64,000 nt of DNA from Pseudomonas sp. PDM14 (GTDB lineage Bacteria; Pseudomonadota; Gammaproteobacteria; Pseudomonadales; Pseudomonadaceae): contig NZ_JACVAQ010000002.1 of NCBI RefSeq assembly GCF_014851905.1, positions 1,116,001 to 1,180,000 of the forward strand. Direction: 5' to 3'. The notes under the pieces were generated by a model. It had not been told where the DNA came from, ran no database searches, and worked only from the letters and a program-made list of their open reading frames with translations. The translations under genes and the position numbers were made by a program. Every line of letters begins with the position of its first letter. Position 1 is the first letter of the stretch. Positions 17,463-25,307 of this stretch are shown in pieces.

Positions 17463-18710
17463 ATGAAACGACTGACTGCCTGCCTGGCCCTGTGGGCCGG
17501 GCTCGTTGCCTGTGTACAGGCTGCTGAGCCGATCACCCTCGGCCTCAACTACCCGCGCACCGGCAACTACAAGGAGGAAGGTTTGGCCCAGATGCGTGGT
17601 GCCCTGCTGGCCATCGACGAGCTCAACGCCAAGGGCGGCGTACTCGGTCGACCGCTGCGCCTGTCCAGCTACGACAGTGCCTCGCGCCCGGAAAAGGCGG
17701 TGAAGAACGTCGACAAGCTGGCCGACGAAGGCGCGGCGATGCTCTTCGGCGGAGCCTCTAGTGCGGTGGCCATCGCCGCCGGCAAGCGCGCCCAGCAGCG
17801 TGGCCTGCTCTACTTCGGCACCCTCACCTACTCCAACGACACCACCGGCAAGGACGGCCACCGCTACCTGTTCCGCGAGTGCAACAGCGCCTGGATGAGC
17901 GCCCGCGTACTCGGCCAGTACCTGGCCAAGACCCTGCCGGGCAAGCGCTACTTCTACGTCACCGCCGACTACACCTGGGGCACCACCAGCGAGAGTTCGC
18001 TGCGCGAAACCACCGCCACCCAGGACACCGCCAACAACCCCGGCGTGAAGGTGCCATTCCCCGGCGCGCGCCTCTCCGACTACCAGAACGCCCTGACCCA
18101 GGCCGCCGCGAGCAAACCCGACGTGCTGGTGCTCGTGCTGTTCGGTGACGACCTGGTGCGCGCCATGCGCATCGCCGAGACCCTCGGCCTGACCAAGAGC
18201 ACGCAGATTGTCGCGCCGAACCTGACCCAGGGCATCATCGAGCAGGCCGGCCCGAGCCTGATGGCCGGCGTACTGGGCACCGAGCCCTGGACCTGGACCG
18301 TGCCCGAGCGCGAAGGCTCGGAGGCCGGCAAGGCCTTCGTGCGCAACTTCACCGAACGCAACGGGGTCTACCCTTCCAGCTCCGCCGCCTCCGCCTACAG
18401 CATCGTCTACCAGTGGGCCGATGCCGCCACGCGCAGCAAGAGCCTCGACAGCGAAACCCTGATCAAGGCCCTGGAAGGCCACAGCTACAGCCTGCTCAAG
18501 GGCCCGCAGCAATGGCGCGCCTTCGATCACCAGAACGTGCAGACGGTCTATGCCGTGCGGGTCAAGCCGCGCGCCGAGGTGATGAAGGACGGCCTGCACC
18601 AGGACTACTTCGAGATCGTCCACCAGCTGGACGGCGAACAAGCCGCGCCCAGCCTTGCCGAATGGCAGGCCGAGCGGCGCGCCGCCAAGCAACCACCGAC
18701 ATTGCAGTGA
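17463..18710 (+). CDS. branched-chain amino acid-type ABC substrate-binding protein
   Basis: Periplasmic binding protein of the LivJ/Peripla_BP_6 type, 415 residues. It has a signal peptide (LTACLALWAGLVACVQA) and the mature start AEPITLGLNYPRTGNYKEEG. Typical segments are GALLAIDELNAKGGVLGRPL, MLFGGASSAVAIA and SSSAASAYSIVYQWADA. The ATG at 17463 follows GGAGG. No permease or ATPase gene is adjacent, so it must work with a transporter encoded elsewhere or serve as a sensor. Its place inside the valine operon suggests valine or a branched-chain acid as ligand (inference). Confidence 0.85.
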   Translation: MKRLTACLALWAGLVACVQAAEPITLGLNYPRTGNYKEEGLAQMRGALLAIDELNAKGGVLGRPLRLSSYDSASRPEKAVKNVDKLADEGAAMLFGGASSAVAIAAGKRAQQRGLLYFGTLTYSNDTTGKDGHRYLFRECNSAWMSARVLGQYLAKTLPGKRYFYVTADYTWGTTSESSLRETTATQDTANNPGVKVPFPGARLSDYQNALTQAAASKPDVLVLVLFGDDLVRAMRIAETLGLTKSTQIVAPNLTQGIIEQAGPSLMAGVLGTEPWTWTVPEREGSEAGKAFVRNFTERNGVYPSSSAASAYSIVYQWADAATRSKSLDSETLIKALEGHSYSLLKGPQQWRAFDHQNVQTVYAVRVKPRAEVMKDGLHQDYFEIVHQLDGEQAAPSLAEWQAERRAAKQPPTLQ

Positions 18711-18716
18711 GGGCCC

Positions 18717-19880
18717 ATGGACTTTGAGCTGACCGAAGAACAACGCCTGCTGGTCGACAGCGCCCGCGCCTTCGCCGCGCGGGAGCTGGCGCCACACGCG
18801 GCCGACTGGGACCGCGACCATCACTTCCCGGTGGACGTGATCAAGCGCGCCGCCGAACAGGGTTACCTGGCCCTGTACCTCAAGGAAGAGGATGGCGGCC
18901 TCGGCCTGTCGCGGCTGTCCAGCTCGCTGATCTTCGAACAGCTCTCCGCCGGCTGCGTGGCCACCACGGCGTTCCTGACCATCCACAACATGGCTTCGTG
19001 GATGCTCGCCTCGTTCGCCGATCAGGCGTTGAAAGACGCCTGGCTGCCGCGCCTGGCCAGCGGCGAGCTGCTGGCCTCCTACTGCCTGACCGAACCGGAC
19101 GCCGGCTCCGACGCCGCGCGCCTGCGCACCCGCGCCAGGCGTGACGGCGACGACTATGTGCTCGACGGCAGCAAGTGCTTCATCTCCGGCGCCGGTAGCA
19201 CCGATGTGCTGATCGTCATGGCGCGCACCGGCGAGGACGGCGCCAAGGGTGTGTCCTGCTTCCTGGTACCGGGCGACGCGCCGGGCGTGAAGTACGGGCG
19301 CAACGAACTGAAGATGGGCTGGCGCGCGCAGCCGACCCGTACCATCACCTTCGAGGGCGTGCGCATCCCGGCGGGCAACCGCATCGGTCCGGAAGGCCAG
19401 GGCTTCGTCTACGCCATGAAGGGCCTGGACGGTGGGCGCATCAACATCGCCAGCTGCTCGCTCGGCGCGGCCCAGGCGGCGCTGGAGCAGTCGCTGCGCT
19501 ACGTCGAGGAGCGCAAGCAGTTCGGCAAGGCACTCAGCGAATTCCAGGCCCTGCAGTTCAAGCTGGCCGACATGCTCACCGACCTCACCGCCAGCCGGCA
19601 GATGGTGCGCCTGGCCGCCCACAAGCTCGATCACGGCCATGCCGAGGCCAGCCTGTACTGCGCGATGGCCAAGCGGTTTGCCACCGACCACTGCTTCGAC
19701 CTGTGCAACCAGGCCTTGCAGCTGCACGGCGGCTACGGTTACCTCAACGACTACCCGCTGGAGCGCTGGGTGCGCGACAGCCGTGTGCACCAGATTCTGG
19801 AAGGCACCAACGAGATCATGCGGGTGATCATCGCCCGCCGCCTGCTGGATCAGGGCGGCCTGCTCGATCGCCTGTTGTAG
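18717..19880 (+). CDS. acyl-CoA dehydrogenase (probable isobutyryl-CoA dehydrogenase)
   Basis: FAD-dependent acyl-CoA dehydrogenase, 387 residues. Present are the signatures LTEPDAGSDAARLRTRA, the helix CNQALQLHGGYGYLNDYPLERWVRD, and the C-terminal ILEGTNEIMRVIIARRLL. The substrate is inferred from the operon: oxidation of isobutyryl-CoA to methacrylyl-CoA, the step before the neighbouring hydratase. It starts 6 bases after the binding protein gene. Other short-chain acyl-CoA substrates cannot be excluded from sequence alone. Confidence 0.88.
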   Translation: MDFELTEEQRLLVDSARAFAARELAPHAADWDRDHHFPVDVIKRAAEQGYLALYLKEEDGGLGLSRLSSSLIFEQLSAGCVATTAFLTIHNMASWMLASFADQALKDAWLPRLASGELLASYCLTEPDAGSDAARLRTRARRDGDDYVLDGSKCFISGAGSTDVLIVMARTGEDGAKGVSCFLVPGDAPGVKYGRNELKMGWRAQPTRTITFEGVRIPAGNRIGPEGQGFVYAMKGLDGGRINIASCSLGAAQAALEQSLRYVEERKQFGKALSEFQALQFKLADMLTDLTASRQMVRLAAHKLDHGHAEASLYCAMAKRFATDHCFDLCNQALQLHGGYGYLNDYPLERWVRDSRVHQILEGTNEIMRVIIARRLLDQGGLLDRLL

Positions 19881-19919
19881 CCTTTGATTAGGCTGTTGAA
19901 CCGCAGGCAACACCGCACC

Positions 19920-20001
19920 TGTAGGAGCCAGCTTGCTGGCGATCAGTGCCCTGCAGGTATCGACTTCGCTAGCCAGGATCGCCAGCAAGCTGGCTCCTAC
20001 A
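19920..20001. repeat. REP-type palindromic element
   Basis: Perfect 25-base inverted repeats at 19920-19944 and 19977-20001, core GTAGGAGCCAGCTTGCTGGC, separated by 32 bases. This is the common Pseudomonas REP sequence arranged as a pair. It sits in the only long gap of the valine operon and may stabilise or divide the transcript. Confidence 0.9.
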
Positions 20002-20026
20002 AACGCAGACCGTTGTGAGGATATTC

Positions 20027-20845
20027 ATGAGCAACGCCATCGAAGCCTACAAACCCGGCGTCTTCGACCTGACCCACAAGCTCACCGTGGAGAAGCACGG
20101 CCACACCGCGCTGATCACCATCAACCACCCGCCGGCCAACACCTGGGACCGCGACTCGCTGATCGGCCTCAAGCAGCTGATCGAACACCTCAACCGCGAC
20201 GACGACATCTACGCCCTGGTGGTGACCGGCCAGGGCGGCAAGTTCTTCAGCGCCGGCGCCGACCTCAACCTGTTCGCCGATGGCGACAAGGGCCGTGCCC
20301 GCGAGATGGCCCGGCGCTTCGGCGAAGCCTTCGAGGCGCTGCGTGATTTCCGCGGTGTGTCGATTGCCGCGATCAACGGCTACGCCATGGGCGGCGGCCT
20401 GGAATGCGCCCTGGCCTGCGATATCCGCATCGCCGAACGTCAGGCGCAGATGGCCCTGCCGGAAGCCACCGTGGGCCTGTTGCCCTGCGCCGGCGGCACC
20501 CAGGCGCTGCCCTGGCTGGTCGGCGAAGGCTGGGCCAAGCGCATGATCCTCTGCGGCGAGCGCATCGACGCGGAAACCGCGCTGCGCATCGGCCTGGTCG
20601 AGCAGGTGGTCGACACCGGTGAAGCACGCGGCCATGCCCTGCTGCTGGCGGCCAAGGTCGCACGGCAAAGCCCGGTGGCGGTGCGCACCATCAAGCCGCT
20701 GATCCAGGGCGCCCGCGAGCGGGGCGCGAACACCTGGCTGCCCGAGGAGCGCGAGCGCTTCGTCGACCTGTTCGACGCCGACGACACCCGCGAAGGGGTC
20801 AACGCCTTCCTGGAAAAACGCGACGCGCACTGGCGCAACAAATAA
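20027..20845 (+). CDS. enoyl-CoA hydratase (probable methacrylyl-CoA hydratase)
   Basis: Crotonase-fold hydratase of 272 residues. The oxyanion-hole segments are FFSAGADLNLF and GYAMGGGLECALACDIRI, followed by LPEATVGLLPCAGGTQALPWLVGE with an active-site glutamate. The ATG at 20027 has GAGG seven bases upstream and is preferred to an ATG four codons earlier. By position it would hydrate methacrylyl-CoA to 3-hydroxyisobutyryl-CoA in valine breakdown; the substrate is inferred. Confidence 0.87.
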   Translation: MSNAIEAYKPGVFDLTHKLTVEKHGHTALITINHPPANTWDRDSLIGLKQLIEHLNRDDDIYALVVTGQGGKFFSAGADLNLFADGDKGRAREMARRFGEAFEALRDFRGVSIAAINGYAMGGGLECALACDIRIAERQAQMALPEATVGLLPCAGGTQALPWLVGEGWAKRMILCGERIDAETALRIGLVEQVVDTGEARGHALLLAAKVARQSPVAVRTIKPLIQGARERGANTWLPEERERFVDLFDADDTREGVNAFLEKRDAHWRNK

Positions 20846-20874
20846 TCCGAGCCCACAGGGCCCCGAACCACGCA

Positions 20875-20897
20875 CGGTGGAGCCCGCGCCTCCACCC
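20875..20897 (+). promoter_or_regulatory. hairpin just upstream of the hydrolase start
   Basis: Arms GGTGGAG and CTCCACC with a short GC-rich loop, ending immediately before the ATG-ATG at 20899. There is no T-run. It could modulate translation, since no strong Shine-Dalgarno is seen there. Confidence 0.4.
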
Positions 20898-20898
20898 C

Positions 20899-22017
20899 AT
20901 GATGGAACCGAACATGAACGTGCACTTCGAAGAACGCCCCGGCCTGCACGGCTACCGCATCGGCATCGCCAGCCTGGATGCGGAAAAGAGCCTCAACGCC
21001 CTGACCCTGCCAATGATCGAGGCGCTGAACGCCAAGCTGCGCCAGTGGGCCGAGGACGAGCACATTGCCTGTGTGCTGCTGCGCGGCAACGGACCCAAGG
21101 CCTTCTGCGCCGGTGGCGACGTGGTGCAACTGGTCGAACAGTGCCGCGCCCACCCCGGTGAAATCCCGCCGCTGGCACGGCGCTTCTTCGCCGACGAATA
21201 CCGCCTCGACCACCTCATCCACACCTATACGAAACCGCTGATCTGCTGGGCCCACGGCCACGTGCTGGGCGGCGGCATGGGCCTGATGCAGGGGGCCAGC
21301 GTGCGCATCGTCACCCCCGGCAGCCGCCTGGGCATGCCGGAGATCAACATCGGCCTCTACCCGGATGTCGGCGGCAGCTGGTTCCTCGCCCGCCTGCCAG
21401 GCAAGCTCGGCCTGTTCCTTGGCCTCACCGCCAGCACCATCAACGCCCGCGATGCCCTCGACCTCGACCTCGCCGACCGCTTCCTGCACGACGCCCAGCA
21501 GGAGGTGCTGATCGAAGGCCTGGTGCAGATGAACTGGCAGGAACAGGCCCCGGCACAGCTCAACAGCCTGTTGCGCGCGCTGGAACACGAAGCCCGCGAC
21601 GACTTGCCGCCCGCGCAGTGGCTGCCGCGCCGCGCGCGCATCGATGCGCTACTCGACGTCGGCGACCTGCCGGCCGCCTGCCACGCCCTCACCGCCCTGC
21701 ACGACGACGAAGACGGCCTGCTGGCCCGCGCCGGCAAGACCGTCGCCGCCGGCTGCCCGCTCTCCGCGCACCTGGTGTGGCAGCAGATCGCCCGCGCCAG
21801 GCACCTGTCGCTGGCCGAGGTGTTCCGCATGGAATACGCCATGAGCCTGAACTGCTGCAGCCACCCGGAATTCCCCGAGGGCGTGCGTGCACGGCTGATC
21901 GACAAGGACCAGACGCCTCGCTGGCACTGGCCGGACGTGGCGAGCATCCCCGCCGCGGTGGTCGACGCGCACTTCGCCCCGGCCTGGGACGGCGGCCACC
22001 CGCTGGCGGACCTCTAG
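20899..22017 (+). CDS. 3-hydroxyisobutyryl-CoA hydrolase (enoyl-CoA hydratase family)
   Basis: ECH_2-type crotonase-superfamily protein, 372 residues, longer than simple hydratases as expected for HIBYL-CoA hydrolases. Key segments are AFCAGGDVVQLVEQC, WAHGHVLGGGMGLMQGASVRI, MPEINIGLYPDVGGSWFLARL and the late FRMEYAMSLNC and DKDQTPRW motifs. It frees 3-hydroxyisobutyrate from CoA, giving the substrate of MmsB. The start could be ATG 20899, 20902 or 20914. The stop lies 1 base before the next ATG, indicating coupling. Confidence 0.9.
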   Translation: MMEPNMNVHFEERPGLHGYRIGIASLDAEKSLNALTLPMIEALNAKLRQWAEDEHIACVLLRGNGPKAFCAGGDVVQLVEQCRAHPGEIPPLARRFFADEYRLDHLIHTYTKPLICWAHGHVLGGGMGLMQGASVRIVTPGSRLGMPEINIGLYPDVGGSWFLARLPGKLGLFLGLTASTINARDALDLDLADRFLHDAQQEVLIEGLVQMNWQEQAPAQLNSLLRALEHEARDDLPPAQWLPRRARIDALLDVGDLPAACHALTALHDDEDGLLARAGKTVAAGCPLSAHLVWQQIARARHLSLAEVFRMEYAMSLNCCSHPEFPEGVRARLIDKDQTPRWHWPDVASIPAAVVDAHFAPAWDGGHPLADL

Positions 22018-22018
22018 C

Positions 22019-22849
22019 ATGTCCGCCCAACTGCAACGCGCCCTGGCCTTCCAGGCCCTGCATCAGCGCGAGGGCTGCTTCGTCTTGCCCAACCCCTGGG
22101 ACGCCGGTTCGGCCAAGGCCCTGGCCGGTCTCGGCTTCGAGGCACTGGCCACCACCAGCGCCGGGCTGGCCTTCAGCCTCGGTCGCGCCGATGGCGCCAA
22201 CCGCGTGAGCCGCGAAGAAACCCTGGCCAATGCGCGGGCGATCATCGAAGCCACGGGCCTGCCGGTGGCCGCGGACCTGGAAAACGGTTTCGGCGACAGC
22301 CCCGCCGATTGCGCTGAAACCATCATCCTGGCCGCCCGCGCCGGCCTGGTCGGCGGCTCGATCGAAGACGCCAGCGGCCGGCCCGATGCACCGATCTACC
22401 CCTTCGAACTGGCGGTCGAGCGTATCCAGGCTGCCGTCGCCGCCGCACGCAGCCTGCCCTTCCCCTTTCTGCTCTGTGCCCGGGCGGAAAACTTCCTTCA
22501 CGGCCGTGCCGATCTCGACGACACCATCCGTCGCCTGCAGGCCTACGCCGAGGCCGGCGCCGACGTGCTGTTCGCCCCCGGCCTGACCACCGCGGAGCAG
22601 ATCGAGGCGGTGGTACGCGCTGTCGCGCCCACGCCGGTCAACGTGGTCATGGGCCTGGCTGCCGCGCGTTTCTCGGTCGCCGAGCTGAGCGCACTGGGCG
22701 TCAAACGCGTCAGCCTCGGCTCCTCCCTGGCCCGCGCCGCCTTCGGCGCCTTCCTGCGCGCCGCTGAGGAAGTGCACAGCCATGGCACCTTCGACTTTGC
22801 CGAGCAGGCCGCCCCGTTTGCCCGCGTCAACGCCCTGTTCGAGACGTGA
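22019..22849 (+). CDS. isocitrate lyase/PEP mutase superfamily protein
   Basis: 276-residue TIM-barrel enzyme of the PEP mutase branch. The opening LPNPWDAGSAKALAGLGFEALATTSAG, the metal-binding DLENGFGDSP and SIEDASG, and ARAENFLHGR are visible. The KKCGH catalytic loop of true isocitrate lyases is not. Relatives include oxaloacetate decarboxylase and methylisocitrate lyase-like enzymes, so the reaction is open. It is translationally coupled to the hydrolase and precedes mmsB. A role in branched-chain acid or propionate metabolism is inferred from place only. Confidence 0.85.
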   Translation: MSAQLQRALAFQALHQREGCFVLPNPWDAGSAKALAGLGFEALATTSAGLAFSLGRADGANRVSREETLANARAIIEATGLPVAADLENGFGDSPADCAETIILAARAGLVGGSIEDASGRPDAPIYPFELAVERIQAAVAAARSLPFPFLLCARAENFLHGRADLDDTIRRLQAYAEAGADVLFAPGLTTAEQIEAVVRAVAPTPVNVVMGLAAARFSVAELSALGVKRVSLGSSLARAAFGAFLRAAEEVHSHGTFDFAEQAAPFARVNALFET

Positions 22850-22887
22850 TCCGCGATCCCTCATCCACCCCGGCAAGGAGAACAACA

Positions 22888-23772
22888 ATGACCACGATTG
22901 CCTTCATCGGCCTCGGCCACATGGGCCTGCCCATGGCCCGCAACCTGCTCAAGGCCGGCCACCGCCTGCGCGTGTTCGACCTGGTCACGGCAGCGGTGGA
23001 GGAACTGGCGGGCGAAGGCGCAACGCCTGCGCGCGACGCCGCCGATGCCGTGCGCGACGCGGCCGTGGTGGTGAGCATGCTGCCGGCCAGTCGCCACGTC
23101 GAAGGCCTGTACCTGGGCGACCAGGGCCTGCTGACGCAGATCACCCCCGGCACCCTGGTGCTGGAGTGCTCGACCATCGCCCCGGATTCCGCACGCAAGG
23201 TCCACGCCGCAGCCGCCGCACGCGGCATCGCCCTGCTCGACGCGCCGGTGTCCGGCGGCACGGCAGGCGCCACGGCCGGCACCCTGACCTTCATGGTCGG
23301 CGGCAAGGCCGAAGCCCTGGAGAAGGCCCGGCCGATCCTCGATGCTATGGGCCGCAACATCTTCCACGCCGGCCCCGACGGTGCCGGCCAGGTAGCCAAG
23401 GTGTGCAACAACCAGCTGCTCGCGGTGCAGATGATCGGCACCGCCGAAGCCCTGGCCCTGGGCGTGGCCAGCGGCCTCGACCCGGCGGTGCTGGCCGAGA
23501 TCATGCGCCAGAGTTCCGGTGGCAACTGGACCCTGGAGAAGTACAACCCCTGGCCTGGGGTGATGGAGAACGCCCCGGCCTCCAAGGGTTACAGCGGCGG
23601 CTTCATGGCCGAGCTGATGACCAAGGACCTCGGCCTGGCCCAGGAAGCCGCCCAGGCCACGGCCAGCAGCACACCGATGGGCGCCCTCGCCCTGCAGCTG
23701 TACCGCATGCTGCTCAAGCAAGGCGACGGCAAGCTGGACTTCTCGGCAGTGCAGAAGCTGTTCGTCGAGTAG
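22888..23772 (+). CDS. mmsB: 3-hydroxyisobutyrate dehydrogenase
   Basis: NAD-dependent oxidation of 3-hydroxyisobutyrate to methylmalonate semialdehyde, the substrate of MmsA. 294 residues from ATG 22888, with AAGGAG upstream. The signatures are IAFIGLGHMGLPMARNLLKAGH (Rossmann fold), the substrate-binding DAPVSGGTAGATAGTL and the catalytic lysine region GAGQVAKVCNNQLL. A typical C-terminal SKGYSGGFMAELMTKDLGLA follows. It closes the valine operon, separated from mmsA by five genes rather than adjacent as in P. aeruginosa. Confidence 0.95.
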   Translation: MTTIAFIGLGHMGLPMARNLLKAGHRLRVFDLVTAAVEELAGEGATPARDAADAVRDAAVVVSMLPASRHVEGLYLGDQGLLTQITPGTLVLECSTIAPDSARKVHAAAAARGIALLDAPVSGGTAGATAGTLTFMVGGKAEALEKARPILDAMGRNIFHAGPDGAGQVAKVCNNQLLAVQMIGTAEALALGVASGLDPAVLAEIMRQSSGGNWTLEKYNPWPGVMENAPASKGYSGGFMAELMTKDLGLAQEAAQATASSTPMGALALQLYRMLLKQGDGKLDFSAVQKLFVE

Positions 23773-23833
23773 CGTTTGACACGCCCCGCTGGCCGTAGTC
23801 GGCGCCATGCGCACCGCATAACAACGATTGGCA

Positions 23834-23887
23834 TGGTGGGCGCCGCTGCGCAGAGTGAGGGAAACGACCAACACGGCGTGCCCACCA
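23834..23887. repeat. palindromic intergenic element
   Basis: Inverted arms TGGTGGGC (23834-23841) and GCCCACCA (23880-23887) flank a GC-rich centre between mmsB and the Lap genes. It resembles the other dispersed GTGGG-type palindromes of this window. Confidence 0.45.
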
Positions 23888-23892
23888 ATGAA

Positions 23893-23922
23893 AACGCCGC
23901 ACTGCTGCGGCGTTGCTCTTTT
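23893..23922. terminator. terminator between mmsB and lapC
   Basis: Stem AACGCCGCA / TGCGGCGTT (9 base pairs, loop CTGC) at 23893-23914 followed by GCTCTTTT on the plus strand and preceded by A residues. It is suitable for both convergent operons. Confidence 0.75.
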
Positions 23923-23933
23923 CCGGTACGTGA

Positions 23934-25307
23934 TCACCGCTCGCGCAGTGCCTCGGCGCGTGCACGGATGATCGGTTTGAGCAGGTAGCTGAGGATGCTC
24001 TTCTTGCCGGTGATGATGTCCACCGAGGCCACCATGCCGGGGATGATCAGCAGCGGATGCTCGTCTGTGCCCAAATGGCTGCGGTCGGTGCGCAGCTGGA
24101 TCAGGTAGAAGCTGTTGCCTTCTTCATCGGTGATGGTGTCGGCACCGATCTGCTCCAGCTTGCCCTGCAGGCCGCCGTAGATGGTGTAGTCGTAGGCGGT
24201 GAACTTGACCACCGCCTTCTGCCCCGGATGAAGGAAGGCGATGTCCTGCGGACGGATGCGCGCCTCGACCAGCAGCGTGTCGTCCAACGGCACGATTTCC
24301 ACCAGATCGCTGCCCGGCTGGATGACGCCACCGATGGTGTTGACCAGCAGCTGCTTGACGATACCGCGCACCGGTGAGGTGACCAGGGTGCGGTTGACCC
24401 GATCCTCCAGCGCCTTGCCAGTCGACTGGATCTTGCTCAGTTCGGTACGCGCCTCGTTCAGCTCGGTCAGCGCATCACTGCGAAAACGCCCGCGGGTCTC
24501 GTCAACCTTGCGCTGCACTTCCTTGATCGCCGACTCGGCGCGCGGGATGGCCAGCGTGGTGGCTTCGAGCTGGCCGCGGCTTTCCACTTCGGCGCGCTTG
24601 AGGCGCAACACTTCCACCTGGGAAATCGCCCCCTCGGCCACCAGCGGCTCGGACATCTGGATTTCCTGGCGCAGCAGGTTGAGGCTGTTGCGGTACTGAC
24701 CCTGCTTGGAGGCGAACTCGCGAAGCTCCTGCTGACGCTGGATCAACTGCTCTTCGAGGCCGGCGATCTCGTCCTTCAGTTGCTGCTGGCGGCTGACGAA
24801 CAGCGCGGTCTCGCTTTCCGCCAGGCCCGGCGCCTTGCTGCGCACCTCGTCGGTAATCTGCAGCTCGCGCCCGGCCACTTCGGCGCTCAGGCGCTCGACG
24901 CGCATCAGCAGCGACAGGCGGTCAGCCTCGGTCTCGCCAACGTTGGAAGCGAAGCGGGTGTCGTCCAGGCGCAGCAGCGGATCGCCGACTTCGACGATCT
25001 GCCCTTCGCGCACGAACAGCTGGGCGACGATGCCGCCCTCGAGGTTCTGGATCTTCTGCAGCTTGGATGAGGGAATGGCCTTGCCGTCGCCGCGGGTCAC
25101 CTCGTCGATCTTGGCGAAGTGGGCCCAGATCAGGCAGAACGCGACGAAGCCGATGAGCCCCCAGATGGTCAGGCGGATGACCCGTGGCGCATCCTCGATC
25201 AGCGCCTTGCCGACTTCCGGCATGGGCTCGTCGCCCTGCCCCGCGCGCTTGCCAAAGTAGGCGCCGATGGAACGCTTGGCGCTGTTGACGTTGTCCTTAG
25301 CCGACAC
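23934..25307 (-). CDS. lapC: LapC, HlyD-family type I secretion adaptor
   Basis: Membrane-fusion protein of 457 residues that links the LapB ABC transporter to the outer-membrane channel. A single membrane segment (IWGLIGFVAFCLIWAHFA) near residue 50 is followed by the lipoyl-like half GGIVAQLFVREGQIVEVGDPLL. A long coiled coil rich in Glu/Gln/Leu and the closing beta-barrel part (LHPGQKAVVKFTAYDY) complete the HlyD plan. The start overlaps the end of lapB by 11 bases. The order lapE-lapB-lapC is on one strand, divergent from the adhesin it secretes. Confidence 0.93.
   Translation of the reverse strand: MSAKDNVNSAKRSIGAYFGKRAGQGDEPMPEVGKALIEDAPRVIRLTIWGLIGFVAFCLIWAHFAKIDEVTRGDGKAIPSSKLQKIQNLEGGIVAQLFVREGQIVEVGDPLLRLDDTRFASNVGETEADRLSLLMRVERLSAEVAGRELQITDEVRSKAPGLAESETALFVSRQQQLKDEIAGLEEQLIQRQQELREFASKQGQYRNSLNLLRQEIQMSEPLVAEGAISQVEVLRLKRAEVESRGQLEATTLAIPRAESAIKEVQRKVDETRGRFRSDALTELNEARTELSKIQSTGKALEDRVNRTLVTSPVRGIVKQLLVNTIGGVIQPGSDLVEIVPLDDTLLVEARIRPQDIAFLHPGQKAVVKFTAYDYTIYGGLQGKLEQIGADTITDEEGNSFYLIQLRTDRSHLGTDEHPLLIIPGMVASVDIITGKKSILSYLLKPIIRARAEALRER

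Noticed and set aside
15804..19988. 1394-codon open frame on the minus strand across mmsA to the acyl-CoA dehydrogenase gene
   Set aside because: High GC removes stop codons on the opposite strand; the plus-strand genes have strong family signatures throughout.
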